A DNA stretch of 53,120 bases from Clostridia bacterium (GTDB lineage Bacteria; Bacillota; Clostridia; Oscillospirales; CAG-272), in contig JAFUOY010000009.1 of assembly GCA_017481595.1 (NCBI GenBank), positions 1 through 53,120 on the forward strand, given 5' to 3'. Each line of letters begins with the position of its first letter. Within the stretch, counting starts at the first letter, position 1. Below, in pieces: positions 41,333 through 50,221 of this stretch. A program made the translations under genes and the position numbers. A model generated the notes under the pieces. The model saw only the letters and a program-made list of their open reading frames with translations. It made no database searches and had not been told where the DNA came from.

Positions 41333-43249
41333 ATGTTATTACTGAACGGAACCAATATAAGCAAATCCTTTTCGGGACAGACACTTTTTGAAAACGTGTC
41401 CTTTCAGGTTTACGATAAGGACAAAATAGGATTTGTTGGTGTAAACGGCGCGGGCAAATCCACGCTTATTAAAATTATCACGGGGGAGCTTGACTATGAC
41501 GGTGGCGAGCTGACAAAAAGCCGCGAAACGAAGATCGGCTACCTTGAGCAGCATCCCGTATCCGATGGCGCCCGCACAGTAATGGAGGAAATACTGACCG
41601 TATTTTCCGAAATTACAAAAATTGAAGATCAGCTTACGGAAATTGAGCTTGCCATAGAAAGCGGAAGCGGTAATATAAATTCTTTGATTGCCCGTCAAAG
41701 CGCGTTGCAGGAGCGCTTTATGGAGCTTGACGGAACGCATTACAAATCAAAGATAAAAAGCGTACTTAAGGGACTTGGCTTTTCCGAGGACGTTCTTTCA
41801 ATGCCCCTTGGCAACCTTTCGGGCGGTCAGAAGACCCGCATTGCTCTATCTAAAATACTGCTCTCCGACACAAATCTTTTACTCCTTGACGAGCCGACAA
41901 ACCACCTTGACATTGATTCTGTAGAGTGGCTTGAGGACTTTTTGGACAATTACAAGGGGGCTTTTATCGTCATCTCCCACGACAGATTTTTCCTTGACAG
42001 AGTGACAAACAAGACCTTTGAATTGGAAAACAAGCACTTTCGCTCCTTTGACGGCAACTACAGTGAATATATCACCCAGCGCGAAATTGAGCGACTGACG
42101 GAGCAAAGAGATTACCATTGGAAAATGCGTGAAATACACCGTCTTGAAAAGGTGGTTGAGCAGCAAAGGGTATGGAAAAGCAAGAAAAATAAAAAGACCC
42201 ACACCCTTGACAACACAAGAAAAATGATAGCAAGGCTTGAGGAAAGCCTTGTAGAGCCCGAAAAAGGACCGCAATCCATACATTTTCATTTTAAAGCCTG
42301 TCCCGGTGGCGCAAACAACGCCCTTACGACCAAAAAGCTCGGTATGAGCTTTGGCGAAAAGGAGCTGTTTCGCAATATTGACATCCAGATAAAAAAGGGG
42401 GAGAAGGTATTTTTACTTGGCCCTAACGGATGCGGCAAGACCACCCTAATAAGAATTTTAATGGGTCAGCTTCAGCAAACTGCAGGCGACTATCGGATAG
42501 GGGACAACACCTACGTTGGCTACTACGATCAGTTTAAAGAAAATCTGCACCGCGACAAGACCGTTATAGACGAGATATGGGATGAATATCCAAGCCTTAC
42601 GCAGACGGAGGTCAGAAGCGCCCTTGCTCTGTTTTTGTTCCGTGGTGAGGACGTTTTCAAGGATATAAGAACCCTTTCGGGCGGTGAGCTTGCCCGAGTT
42701 GAGCTGACTAAGCTTTTGCTTCAGAAGATAAATCTGCTTATTATGGACGAGCCCACAAACCACCTTGATATTGCCTCCCGCGAGGCGCTTGAATCCTCTC
42801 TTTACGATTACGATGGCACAATGCTTATGGTGTCCCACGACCGTTATTTTATTAACAAGCTGGCGGATAAGATCATTTATCTGACTCGTGACGGCATCAA
42901 GGTGTACGACGGCAATTACGACAGTTACCTTGAGGGGAAGCAAGCCCTTGCATCAGCTGTCAAGCCCGAGGAAATAAAAGAAGAAAAGGGGCTTGAATAC
43001 AAGGAGCGAAAGCGCATAGAGGCGGAAAAGCGCAAGATGCTGAACCGATATAAAAAGGTAGAGGAGCTGATCGAGGCGGGCGAGCAAAGAGTAAGCGAGC
43101 TTGAAAAAGCATTCAACGATCCTGAAATTGCATCTGACTATGCAAAGCTTGGAGAAATATCCTCCGAAATCGACACCCTCCACAAGGAAATTAACGACCT
43201 TATGGAGGAATGGGAAAGCTTGCAGATGAAGATCGACGAAGGGATTTAA
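41333..43249 (+). CDS. ABC-F family ATPase (ribosome-associated type)
   Basis: A 638-aa protein of two fused ATPase domains without membrane helices. Domain 1 has Walker A GVNGAGKST (36-44) and signature LSGGQKTRIALSKILL; domain 2 has GPNGCGKTT and LSGGELARVELTKLLL. Each has Walker B followed by DEPTNHLDI. The ~80-residue inter-domain linker is charged (QRVWKSKKNKKTHTLDNTRK), and the C-terminal ~90 residues form a coiled coil. ABC-F proteins act on the ribosomal E site, either as housekeeping factors or for antibiotic protection. The coiled-coil C-terminus resembles Uup-like members more than resistance factors, but I cannot decide. Confidence 0.92.
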   Translation: MLLLNGTNISKSFSGQTLFENVSFQVYDKDKIGFVGVNGAGKSTLIKIITGELDYDGGELTKSRETKIGYLEQHPVSDGARTVMEEILTVFSEITKIEDQLTEIELAIESGSGNINSLIARQSALQERFMELDGTHYKSKIKSVLKGLGFSEDVLSMPLGNLSGGQKTRIALSKILLSDTNLLLLDEPTNHLDIDSVEWLEDFLDNYKGAFIVISHDRFFLDRVTNKTFELENKHFRSFDGNYSEYITQREIERLTEQRDYHWKMREIHRLEKVVEQQRVWKSKKNKKTHTLDNTRKMIARLEESLVEPEKGPQSIHFHFKACPGGANNALTTKKLGMSFGEKELFRNIDIQIKKGEKVFLLGPNGCGKTTLIRILMGQLQQTAGDYRIGDNTYVGYYDQFKENLHRDKTVIDEIWDEYPSLTQTEVRSALALFLFRGEDVFKDIRTLSGGELARVELTKLLLQKINLLIMDEPTNHLDIASREALESSLYDYDGTMLMVSHDRYFINKLADKIIYLTRDGIKVYDGNYDSYLEGKQALASAVKPEEIKEEKGLEYKERKRIEAEKRKMLNRYKKVEELIEAGEQRVSELEKAFNDPEIASDYAKLGEISSEIDTLHKEINDLMEEWESLQMKIDEGI

Positions 43250-43280
43250 CAGTTGAAAAATCCACTTTACAAAAAATACA

Positions 43281-43315
43281 AAACGAGGACTTACGGAATC
43301 CGTCAGTCCTCGTTT
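43281..43315. terminator. Terminator hairpin after ABC-F, member of the GAGGRCT hairpin family
   Basis: Stem AAACGAGGACT / AGTCCTCGTTT (43281-43291 and 43305-43315) around a TACGGAATCCGTC centre that can pair further. The GAGGACT arm differs by one base from GAGGGCT in three other copies, with the matching change on the other arm. Confidence 0.88.
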
Positions 43316-43332
43316 TTTAAATAGTTTTAATT

Positions 43333-45666
43333 TCAATTCAGAATTACACGCTTAGGTGCGCGCCATACTGTAATTTTCGACGAAAGAAGCTCTTTCTTTG
43401 TAATTCCTTCAAGGTCTTTTAAGGAGTTTACTTCTCTATCGTCTATGGCGACGATTACATCGCAGGGCAAAATACCCTTTGCCGATACGTCTGCAAATTG
43501 GTCAACGTCGCAAACAAGTACTCCGTTATGACCTGCCGTTGCAAATACCGTCATTTCTCCGTCGGTCTCAATATTTTTTATCTTCATATCAAAGAAGGTG
43601 ACAATATTGGACTTGCTCTTTTTCTTATTTTGATTGATTTTAGGAAAATTTGGAGATTTTGCAACCTTTTTAAGTGGCTCGTATCTTACGCCAAACTCAC
43701 GTGGGAAATTTTCAAAGCCCGGAATTTCAGGAGAGATAAGGGTATAGTCCCCGCGCTTTACATCTGCAAAAACGCACCTGGCTTTTATTGAGCTTCTGTC
43801 CATACCCGTAATTTTTTCAAGCTCGGTTGCTTTTTTGATTCCCTTTGTATTTTTGGAATGTAAAACGTTATAATCAATGCTTTTTCCAAATCCGTGCTCC
43901 ATTAAAATCGGTTGATATTCTGTGAAAATAATGTTATTTTCAACCACGTCCCCGCAGTTTTCGTACCAAACGTGTAAATGCACGGAGTTGTTTACCGTTA
44001 TATTATTATGGACGTGTCTGCCAAAGCCCTCTCGCAGCTTTATGCCGCCGTTTAAGCACAGATTATTGTAAATTTCGTAATTTGAGGAGCCGTCGTCAAG
44101 GTCAATATCCCATCCCCTGTCGCAACGGAATCTTGAGTTTCTAATAACCGTTTTTGAAATGCAGTCAAGGTAGGCATATTTGTAAATTTCATTCTGCGCA
44201 AGGTCGCTTAAATGCCAATATCTGTCCCTGCCCCAGGAATTGAAGCTGCCGTGGTCTCCCGTTTCCTTAACCGTGTCAAACACGTCGCATCCGTCGATCA
44301 AATGACCGCCAAAGGTTCCCTCGGAAATATTTATTCCCGCGCGGGACGCATCATAAATACTGGTATTGATAACGCTGATGCCGTAGGACATCGAAATTTC
44401 CACACCCGTAGCCTGCTTTTCCACCATACCGACCCTTTCTATCAAGCAATCTTCAACGGTGCATCCCTTTGGATACTCATTACCCTTGGGGCCTCTTTTT
44501 TTGTCAATTTCTAAAAAGCTTTGGCTCTTTGTAGCCTCAAACAAAGGGCTTCTTACTGAGCTTGGCTTACCGACGAAGCAAACTCCGCTTGCGCCAAGAT
44601 CCTTGAAATGACATTTTGACACCGTAATATTACTGTTTTTGCCATCAACGAAAACGCCATTTGTACCAATATCAAAAAGTGAGCATTCCGCAACTGCGCA
44701 ATCATTTGAATTTGTAAAGTAGATGGCGCCGCCTCTGTAAATTGTCCAGTCGCTTCGTAAAAGGGGCTCGTTTGTGAGCATAAAGGTCCTTTTTGCGCGT
44801 CTTATTTTAATCTTTTCAACTCTTACGTTTTTGCATTTTTTAAATACGAAAAAGCTTGAATTTACGCAAATTTCAGCGTTGTTCAGACTATGCCCCTGCT
44901 TTAAAATTACGTATATGCGCTTGTTTTCCTTGTCGAAATACCACTCTCCGGGCTCTGTCATCTCCTCGCGCACGTTTTCAATGTACTTAAAATCGGAGTG
45001 CATACCCATTTGCCTGTTGTTTTGCCATCCGCCAATATAGGTAAGAGCGCCATTTTCGTCCTTGCCCGTTACCTCGTAGGAAAAGCCACCCCAGTTATGC
45101 AGGTGCATTGCGTGAATGTACGCGCCCTTCGGGTTTTTCCACTTATCAGCCATTTCCTTTGATAAAACATCCCTTGAAAATCCACCGAAAATCTTTATAT
45201 TGGGGTTATATTTGGGAAAACGCGCCATCTGATATTTTTCACCGTTTATATAAAGGGCGTCCGCATCATATTCCGTCACTGCGGAAAATACGCCGTTACC
45301 CTCGTCTGCCCAGTTATCAACCCTTACACAGCCCTGAATTACGGTATTCTCTCCACCGCGAATGGTGATATTTTCACCCTTGACATAAATCGCATCCGTA
45401 AGATTATAAATTCCGTTTTTTAAGGAAATAACCGTTTTTTCGCCCTCCTTATGACAGGTAAAGCCTCCCGCCTTTTTGCTATTTACCAAGGACGAAAGCT
45501 TTTTGAAAGAAAGCTTTTTCAAATATTCCTCACGGCGCTTCGCCTCGTTTTTATCTTCAAATACCTCAAAATAGCAAAGATCGACGGGCAATTCTTTATA
45601 AAGAAGCTCTGAGCATACGCCAAAGCCGTATTTTTCATCGCATTGTGTTAAATAGGTATAAAACAT
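43333..45666 (-). CDS. Fusion protein: GIY-YIG-like N-terminus, right-handed beta-helix, PDZ-like C-terminus
   Basis: A 777-aa protein. Residues 1-66 resemble a degenerate GIY-YIG (YhbQ/UPF0213-type) domain: FYTYLTQCDEKYGFGV at the front and YFEVFEDKNEAKRREEYLKK at the end, but the central Arg/His part is missing. Residues ~75-690 form a parallel beta-helix with repeated N-I-T-I and V-x-N-N-I rungs. The start of this part (NGIYNLTDAIYVKGENITIRG, here given as separate pieces NGIYNLTDAIYV and ENITIRGG) and FPKYNPN resemble GH141-type polysaccharide enzymes. Residues ~692-777 look like a PDZ domain (GILPCDVIVAIDDREV). There is no signal peptide. AGGTGG precedes the ATG, which supports the N-terminal domain being part of the protein. 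Function unknown. Confidence 0.75.
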   Translation of the reverse strand: MFYTYLTQCDEKYGFGVCSELLYKELPVDLCYFEVFEDKNEAKRREEYLKKLSFKKLSSLVNSKKAGGFTCHKEGEKTVISLKNGIYNLTDAIYVKGENITIRGGENTVIQGCVRVDNWADEGNGVFSAVTEYDADALYINGEKYQMARFPKYNPNIKIFGGFSRDVLSKEMADKWKNPKGAYIHAMHLHNWGGFSYEVTGKDENGALTYIGGWQNNRQMGMHSDFKYIENVREEMTEPGEWYFDKENKRIYVILKQGHSLNNAEICVNSSFFVFKKCKNVRVEKIKIRRAKRTFMLTNEPLLRSDWTIYRGGAIYFTNSNDCAVAECSLFDIGTNGVFVDGKNSNITVSKCHFKDLGASGVCFVGKPSSVRSPLFEATKSQSFLEIDKKRGPKGNEYPKGCTVEDCLIERVGMVEKQATGVEISMSYGISVINTSIYDASRAGINISEGTFGGHLIDGCDVFDTVKETGDHGSFNSWGRDRYWHLSDLAQNEIYKYAYLDCISKTVIRNSRFRCDRGWDIDLDDGSSNYEIYNNLCLNGGIKLREGFGRHVHNNITVNNSVHLHVWYENCGDVVENNIIFTEYQPILMEHGFGKSIDYNVLHSKNTKGIKKATELEKITGMDRSSIKARCVFADVKRGDYTLISPEIPGFENFPREFGVRYEPLKKVAKSPNFPKINQNKKKSKSNIVTFFDMKIKNIETDGEMTVFATAGHNGVLVCDVDQFADVSAKGILPCDVIVAIDDREVNSLKDLEGITKKELLSSKITVWRAPKRVILN

Positions 45667-45693
45667 AATTCCACCTCAAAAGCGTTTTTCTTA

Positions 45694-45722
45694 ATTATAT
45701 CGCGAAAGGCAGATAAAGTCAA
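45694..45722 (-). promoter_or_regulatory. Sigma-A promoter of the beta-helix fusion gene
   Basis: Minus strand TTGACT (45722-45717), 17-bp spacer, TATAAT (45699-45694). Confidence 0.83.
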
Positions 45723-45766
45723 TTATACAAAGCAAATATCACTTTAAATTATCTGATGATATTACA

Positions 45767-45795
45767 TTGACCAATAATAAATTCTGTGTTATAAT
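45767..45795 (+). promoter_or_regulatory. Sigma-A promoter of the MFS-GHL10-ADPRG operon
   Basis: TTGACC (45767-45772), 17-bp spacer, TATAAT (45790-45795), about 57 bp before the MFS start. It is back-to-back with the beta-helix promoter, 44 bp apart. Confidence 0.83.
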
Positions 45796-45852
45796 CGAGT
45801 AAAGAAATAATGGAATGTAAATATTTCAGTTTTTAATTTGGGTGAAGTGAGT

Positions 45853-47055
45853 ATGTCAAATATAAAAAAATATTGTATTTATACTACGCTATATAACTTA
45901 GGATTCACGTTTTGCACGGGCGCGATAATGCAAACATTTTTGATTCAAGCGGGATTTTCTGCGCAGCAGGTCTACGTTCTGAATTCGCTTATGCAGATTA
46001 TGCAGGTGATTATGATGCTCATTCTGACCTTTTTATCGGGCAAGATAAAACGCGTAAAAACGGTTACGAGCATATCCTGTTTGTCGCTTTGCGTATTAAC
46101 GGCCGTATTTTTAATGGGCGCAATAAATCCTGAGCTGATAAAACACGGCTACGTCATCGCTGTATTTATCGTTGCGGGCATATCCTACGTGGGCGTAGGC
46201 TTATATACCATTCTTTCATACTGCTTGCCCTATTATATCATAGATATGAACGATTACGGAAAAATGGTGGGTATCAGTACGGCTATCGCGGGGGGCGTAT
46301 CCTTTCTCGTGTCCCTTGTCTATTCCATTCTTTTATCGAAATTCTCCTATATGAAAACAACGGCGTCCTTTTTTGTAATTGCAATAGTATGCTTCATCGT
46401 GACGAGTATCGTATGCGCGTCAATGCAGGTAAAAAGCTCGGAAGCAAAGCAGGAGGACCGTGTAAAAAGCGACGTTGTCGCCGTGTTCAAAAACAAGCAT
46501 ACCTACGTATTACTGATACCGAATTTTGTGCGCGGATTATCGGTGGGCATATTTAACGTAATCGCCACCATTGCCATTTCCGCGAGTATTTTAAACGAAA
46601 CCACCTCCTCCTACGTAAACGTAATTTTACAAATAGCCACCTTCGCGGCTAACCTGCTTTTTGCGGTTGCATACAGAAAGCTTTCTACGAAAAACGTACT
46701 CTTACTTGCTACCCTTGGCGTATGCGTAAGCTTTCCGTTTTCTCTTGAATTTGGTGTAATCGGATTTTTCCTCTGCTTTACCGTCGCCTCGTTTTTCAGA
46801 TTCGTTACCGATACTGCGATCCCCGTTATTATTACTGAAATTATTCCCGAGGAGCAGATCGGCCCGTATACCTCTATACGTATGCTGATCTTTACGGGCG
46901 CGCAGGCTGTGGCGACCTTACTTATAACACCGCTTTATACCAAGGTAGGTTATACGGGTGTTTTGATTTTTGCTACGGTAATGCTATTTATTTGCGGCGT
47001 AACGTATTACGCCGTTGCAAGAAGCGTAAAGCAGTCCGTTGGCAAACGATATTGA
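45853..47055 (+). CDS. MFS transporter
   Basis: A 400-aa protein with about twelve membrane helices and the cytoplasmic loop between helices 6 and 7 (MQVKSSEAKQEDRVKSD) typical of the major facilitator superfamily. The loop after helix 2 is short and basic (SGKIKRVKT), in place of the classical GxxxDRxGRR motif. ATG 45853 follows GGTGAAGTGAGT; a TTG five codons earlier was rejected. It is the first gene of an operon with a GHL10-like hydrolase (19-nt gap) and an ADP-ribosylglycohydrolase (17-nt gap), so it probably imports the glycoside that these enzymes cut. Confidence 0.87.
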   Translation: MSNIKKYCIYTTLYNLGFTFCTGAIMQTFLIQAGFSAQQVYVLNSLMQIMQVIMMLILTFLSGKIKRVKTVTSISCLSLCVLTAVFLMGAINPELIKHGYVIAVFIVAGISYVGVGLYTILSYCLPYYIIDMNDYGKMVGISTAIAGGVSFLVSLVYSILLSKFSYMKTTASFFVIAIVCFIVTSIVCASMQVKSSEAKQEDRVKSDVVAVFKNKHTYVLLIPNFVRGLSVGIFNVIATIAISASILNETTSSYVNVILQIATFAANLLFAVAYRKLSTKNVLLLATLGVCVSFPFSLEFGVIGFFLCFTVASFFRFVTDTAIPVIITEIIPEEQIGPYTSIRMLIFTGAQAVATLLITPLYTKVGYTGVLIFATVMLFICGVTYYAVARSVKQSVGKRY

Positions 47056-47074
47056 TTAAAAGGAGCAAAAGCGA

Positions 47075-48571
47075 ATGAAACAACCGAAATTTATAATTCA
47101 ACTTGATCCCTATACAGGTGAGCTTGCAAATATTCCCGTTGATAAGCTTATGGAATGGCTTTTTTACTGCGTTGACAAAAAAGGCGCAAAGGTAGACGCG
47201 ATTTTTTGGGAGGGACATTGCTTTTTTGATTTGGAGCTACCCTGCTACAATGCGGAAGTATACAGAAAATTCAAGGCTAAGGGCATAAATATTATGGAGC
47301 GCATTATAGACGAATGTCATAAGCGCGGAATCAAAGCATATTGTCATCACCGTTTTTCAGAGGTAGAAATTGATTTATCCTCGGGCAGAAACGAAATAAA
47401 GCAAAAGCACAAGGATTGGGTCATAAAAACCTGGTGGCAGGAGGGGCTATGGAATTTGGCTTCGTCGGAGCTGCAGGAGTTTAAGCTTGATTACATAAAA
47501 AAAATTATGTCCGAATACGCCTTTGACGGAATATGTATAGACTTTTTAAGACACCTTCCCTGCCTTCCCGTAGGTAAACAATGGGAATACAGAGAATGCG
47601 CAACGGAGTTTATGGGCAAGCTGAAGGATAGTATGAACGACCTCGGCCGTCATATCGAAGTAGGCGCAAAGCTTCCCGAAAACGGTGAATCCTGCCGTGT
47701 AGACGGATTTGACGTTGAAAAGTGGGCTAAAAACAATTTGGTAGATTTCGTCATCGGAGGCTCAAGGTCGGTTAATCCCGATATTGACTGGTACAAAAAA
47801 ATCACGGAAGGCACGAATACCCTGGTCTATGCTTGTTGGGATGCGGGCCACGTGGCAGAGGGACATCATAATCAGCCAAGAGATTTTTTCCGCGGAATGT
47901 TATCAAATTGGATACACAAGGGGGCTGACGGAGTCGTTGCTTTTAACTTTGTACCTGCACCTGAAGAGGAGCTTGCAAAATTACTCCCCCCCGAAGAAAT
48001 AATGCATTGTCTGGGACCGGATTACATTGATTTTTATGATATTTTAAGTGATGAAAATTCCGAGGATAAAGCCTTAAGATTCGTTGCGGAGCGAAGAGGC
48101 GGCTATCCGTTTTTAACAGGGTGCGGAGGAAACAACGTTTTTGCGCCGCTTCCTGCACCTATTCCCAACGATGAAACACCGTTGGAAATAAAAATTGATG
48201 TGTGCGGAGATTTTCAAAACAGAAATGCAGAGGTAAGATTTGTTATAACCAATGCAAAATCATCCTGTGATAGATTTAAAATATTCTTAAACGGTACGGA
48301 GATAAGCGATTTTTCGGAGGATTATTGCTATAAGGATCAACAGCTTTTCTGGCCCAAGCCACAGCCCACGATATATACCGCCAACTGCTTAAACTCGGAT
48401 CCTGCGCCTATTTTGGAAATTAAAGCAAAGGCTGACGGAAGCCTTATCAAGAATGGAGCAAACACCCTTTCAATAGCTGTTATTGACAGAATAAATTATT
48501 TTATGTGTCCGGATATAACCGTTGAACGAGCGGAAATCATTATAGAAGCTAAGGATAATACTGAATCATAA
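47075..48571 (+). CDS. Putative GHL10-type glycoside hydrolase
   Basis: A 498-aa protein with a TIM-barrel core (about 1-320) followed by a beta-sandwich domain (~365-495). Recognisable pieces are FIIQLDPYTGE at the first strand, IDECHKRGIKAYCHHRFSE, YAFDGICIDFLRHLPCLP with a likely catalytic Asp, and GADGVVAFNF near the last strand. The DGICIDFLR block is typical of GH10-like/GHL10 proteins, whose exact reactions are poorly known. There is no signal peptide, so it is cytosolic, consistent with an upstream MFS importer gene and a downstream glycohydrolase gene in the same operon. Confidence 0.7.
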   Translation: MKQPKFIIQLDPYTGELANIPVDKLMEWLFYCVDKKGAKVDAIFWEGHCFFDLELPCYNAEVYRKFKAKGINIMERIIDECHKRGIKAYCHHRFSEVEIDLSSGRNEIKQKHKDWVIKTWWQEGLWNLASSELQEFKLDYIKKIMSEYAFDGICIDFLRHLPCLPVGKQWEYRECATEFMGKLKDSMNDLGRHIEVGAKLPENGESCRVDGFDVEKWAKNNLVDFVIGGSRSVNPDIDWYKKITEGTNTLVYACWDAGHVAEGHHNQPRDFFRGMLSNWIHKGADGVVAFNFVPAPEEELAKLLPPEEIMHCLGPDYIDFYDILSDENSEDKALRFVAERRGGYPFLTGCGGNNVFAPLPAPIPNDETPLEIKIDVCGDFQNRNAEVRFVITNAKSSCDRFKIFLNGTEISDFSEDYCYKDQQLFWPKPQPTIYTANCLNSDPAPILEIKAKADGSLIKNGANTLSIAVIDRINYFMCPDITVERAEIIIEAKDNTES

Positions 48572-48588
48572 GAAAGGAAAGTGAAGCT

Positions 48589-50142
48589 ATGAACAAGAAG
48601 ATTTTAAGAGACAAGATACTCGGCTGCTTTAACGGTAAAAACGTAGGCGGAACGCTTGGCGCTCCTCTTGAAGGAAAGAACGGCTTTTTCGATATTGATT
48701 ATTTTATTCAGCCGAATATTATAAATAATCCCATGCCCAACGATGACCTTGATCTGCAGATTTCTTCCTTGAATGCGGTAAGAAGATTCGGAAGAAACGT
48801 AAATTCCGAAATATTGGCGGAGTATTACAATATTTTCGTAAATCCAAGCTGGGCAGAATACGGAGTTGGCAAGGCAAATTTAAGACGAGGTATTCCCACT
48901 CCCATATCGGGATATCATTCCAACAGCTATAAGGATAGCTGTGGCTCGTTTATCCGCAGTGAAATATGGGCGTGTCTTTGCCCCGGTCACCCCGAGCTTG
49001 CATCTCGCTACGCTTACTTTGATTCTTCAATCGACCACGCAGACGAGGGAACCTACGGCGAAGTATTCTTTGCGGCTATGCAAAGCGCCGCATTTGTGGA
49101 AAGCGATATAAGAAAACTGATAGATATCGGTCTTAGCTATATTCCAAGGACAAGCGCCCTTTATAAAGGAATCAAGCTTGTAATAAGCTGTTATGAAAAT
49201 GGAAAGACCTATGAGGAAGCAAGGGATACCGTTTTTAAAGAGGTAGCAGGCGCTTTTTCCTATCAACACACGAAGCTGAAGGATATAAAGCTTACGGAGT
49301 ACACGCCCGCCCCCGCAGGATTTGACGCTCCGCAAAATATAGCTATTGCTATTTTTGGTCTACTGTACGGAGAGGGCGATTTCGGTAAGAGTATGCTTCT
49401 TGCCGTAAACTGTGGCGAGGATGCCGATTGCTCCGCAGGAAGCCTGGCAGCAACCCTTGGAATTATTGCTGGCAATTCTTGTCTTCCCGAAAAGTGGATA
49501 AAGCCCATTAACGACGTAATTATTACCGCATCCCTTAACACCCTTGATTACGGTATGACTATGAATACGCCCTTTTTCCTGCCTCATTCCACACAGGAGT
49601 TAGCGGATGAAATTATAAAATGCATTCCCAAAATGTTAAACGTTGATTCCTACGATATAACGGATGAGGGACTGGAGGTATTTACCAGGGACGATTTTTA
49701 TTGCAACGACATCGAGGACGTTTACTATAAAGGAGCCTTTGGCAACAGAGGACGTGAATGCTTTAACGTAACGGAGCTTTTAAATCTGCCCCACTATTCT
49801 GTATTCAAAGAGTTTTCTCTTTTTAAAATGGAAGCAATTTATGAAAATGATTTCTTTTTTGAAAACGGAAAGGAAACTGCCGTAAAGTTAAAAATTTATG
49901 ACAACGGGGAATCAAAAATTCAACATTGGCTTACCATTCGCGCATATACGTCAAGCGGGGTGGAGGTAAAGGAAAAGACCTGTACTGCTCTTCTTGGTAA
50001 TTGCAACGGCGACGTGCTTGAAAAGACCTTCCACATTCTTCCCGCTCAGGTCGATGGCGATAAATTCGACGTCATTTTCGATATATCAATGGAAGGCCAC
50101 GCAAGTATGAGCTTGCTTAAGTTAAGCTTTTTTGCTAAATAA
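48589..50142 (+). CDS. ADP-ribosylglycohydrolase-fold protein with extra C-terminal domain
   Basis: A 517-aa protein. Residues 1-350 fit the all-helical ADP-ribosylglycohydrolase fold: GCFNGKNVGGTLGAPLEG at the start, the metal-binding PNDDLDLQ (50-57), and VNCGEDADCSAGSLAATLG at about 280-298 with the second Asp-containing metal site. The di-magnesium centre should cleave an N- or O-glycosidic bond. The last ~150 residues form a beta-rich domain that I do not recognise. The genomic setting with a sugar importer and a GHL10-like enzyme suggests that this branch works on a glycoside rather than on ADP-ribosylated protein. Confidence 0.85.
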   Translation: MNKKILRDKILGCFNGKNVGGTLGAPLEGKNGFFDIDYFIQPNIINNPMPNDDLDLQISSLNAVRRFGRNVNSEILAEYYNIFVNPSWAEYGVGKANLRRGIPTPISGYHSNSYKDSCGSFIRSEIWACLCPGHPELASRYAYFDSSIDHADEGTYGEVFFAAMQSAAFVESDIRKLIDIGLSYIPRTSALYKGIKLVISCYENGKTYEEARDTVFKEVAGAFSYQHTKLKDIKLTEYTPAPAGFDAPQNIAIAIFGLLYGEGDFGKSMLLAVNCGEDADCSAGSLAATLGIIAGNSCLPEKWIKPINDVIITASLNTLDYGMTMNTPFFLPHSTQELADEIIKCIPKMLNVDSYDITDEGLEVFTRDDFYCNDIEDVYYKGAFGNRGRECFNVTELLNLPHYSVFKEFSLFKMEAIYENDFFFENGKETAVKLKIYDNGESKIQHWLTIRAYTSSGVEVKEKTCTALLGNCNGDVLEKTFHILPAQVDGDKFDVIFDISMEGHASMSLLKLSFFAK

Positions 50143-50190
50143 AAAACTGCAAAAGAACTCTTAAAAAATTTTCAGATCATTATGCAAAAC

Positions 50191-50217
50191 GAGGGCTGAC
50201 CGAAATGGTCAGCCCTC
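50191..50217. repeat. GAGGGCT hairpin, copy 2 (convergent terminator)
   Basis: Perfect stem GAGGGCTGAC / GTCAGCCCTC with a 7-nt loop (CGAAATG), between the ends of the ADP-ribosylglycohydrolase and DMT genes. It belongs to the family with copies at 43281, 52063 and 52827 and is probably a bidirectional terminator, although T runs are short. Confidence 0.8.
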
Positions 50218-50221
50218 AACC

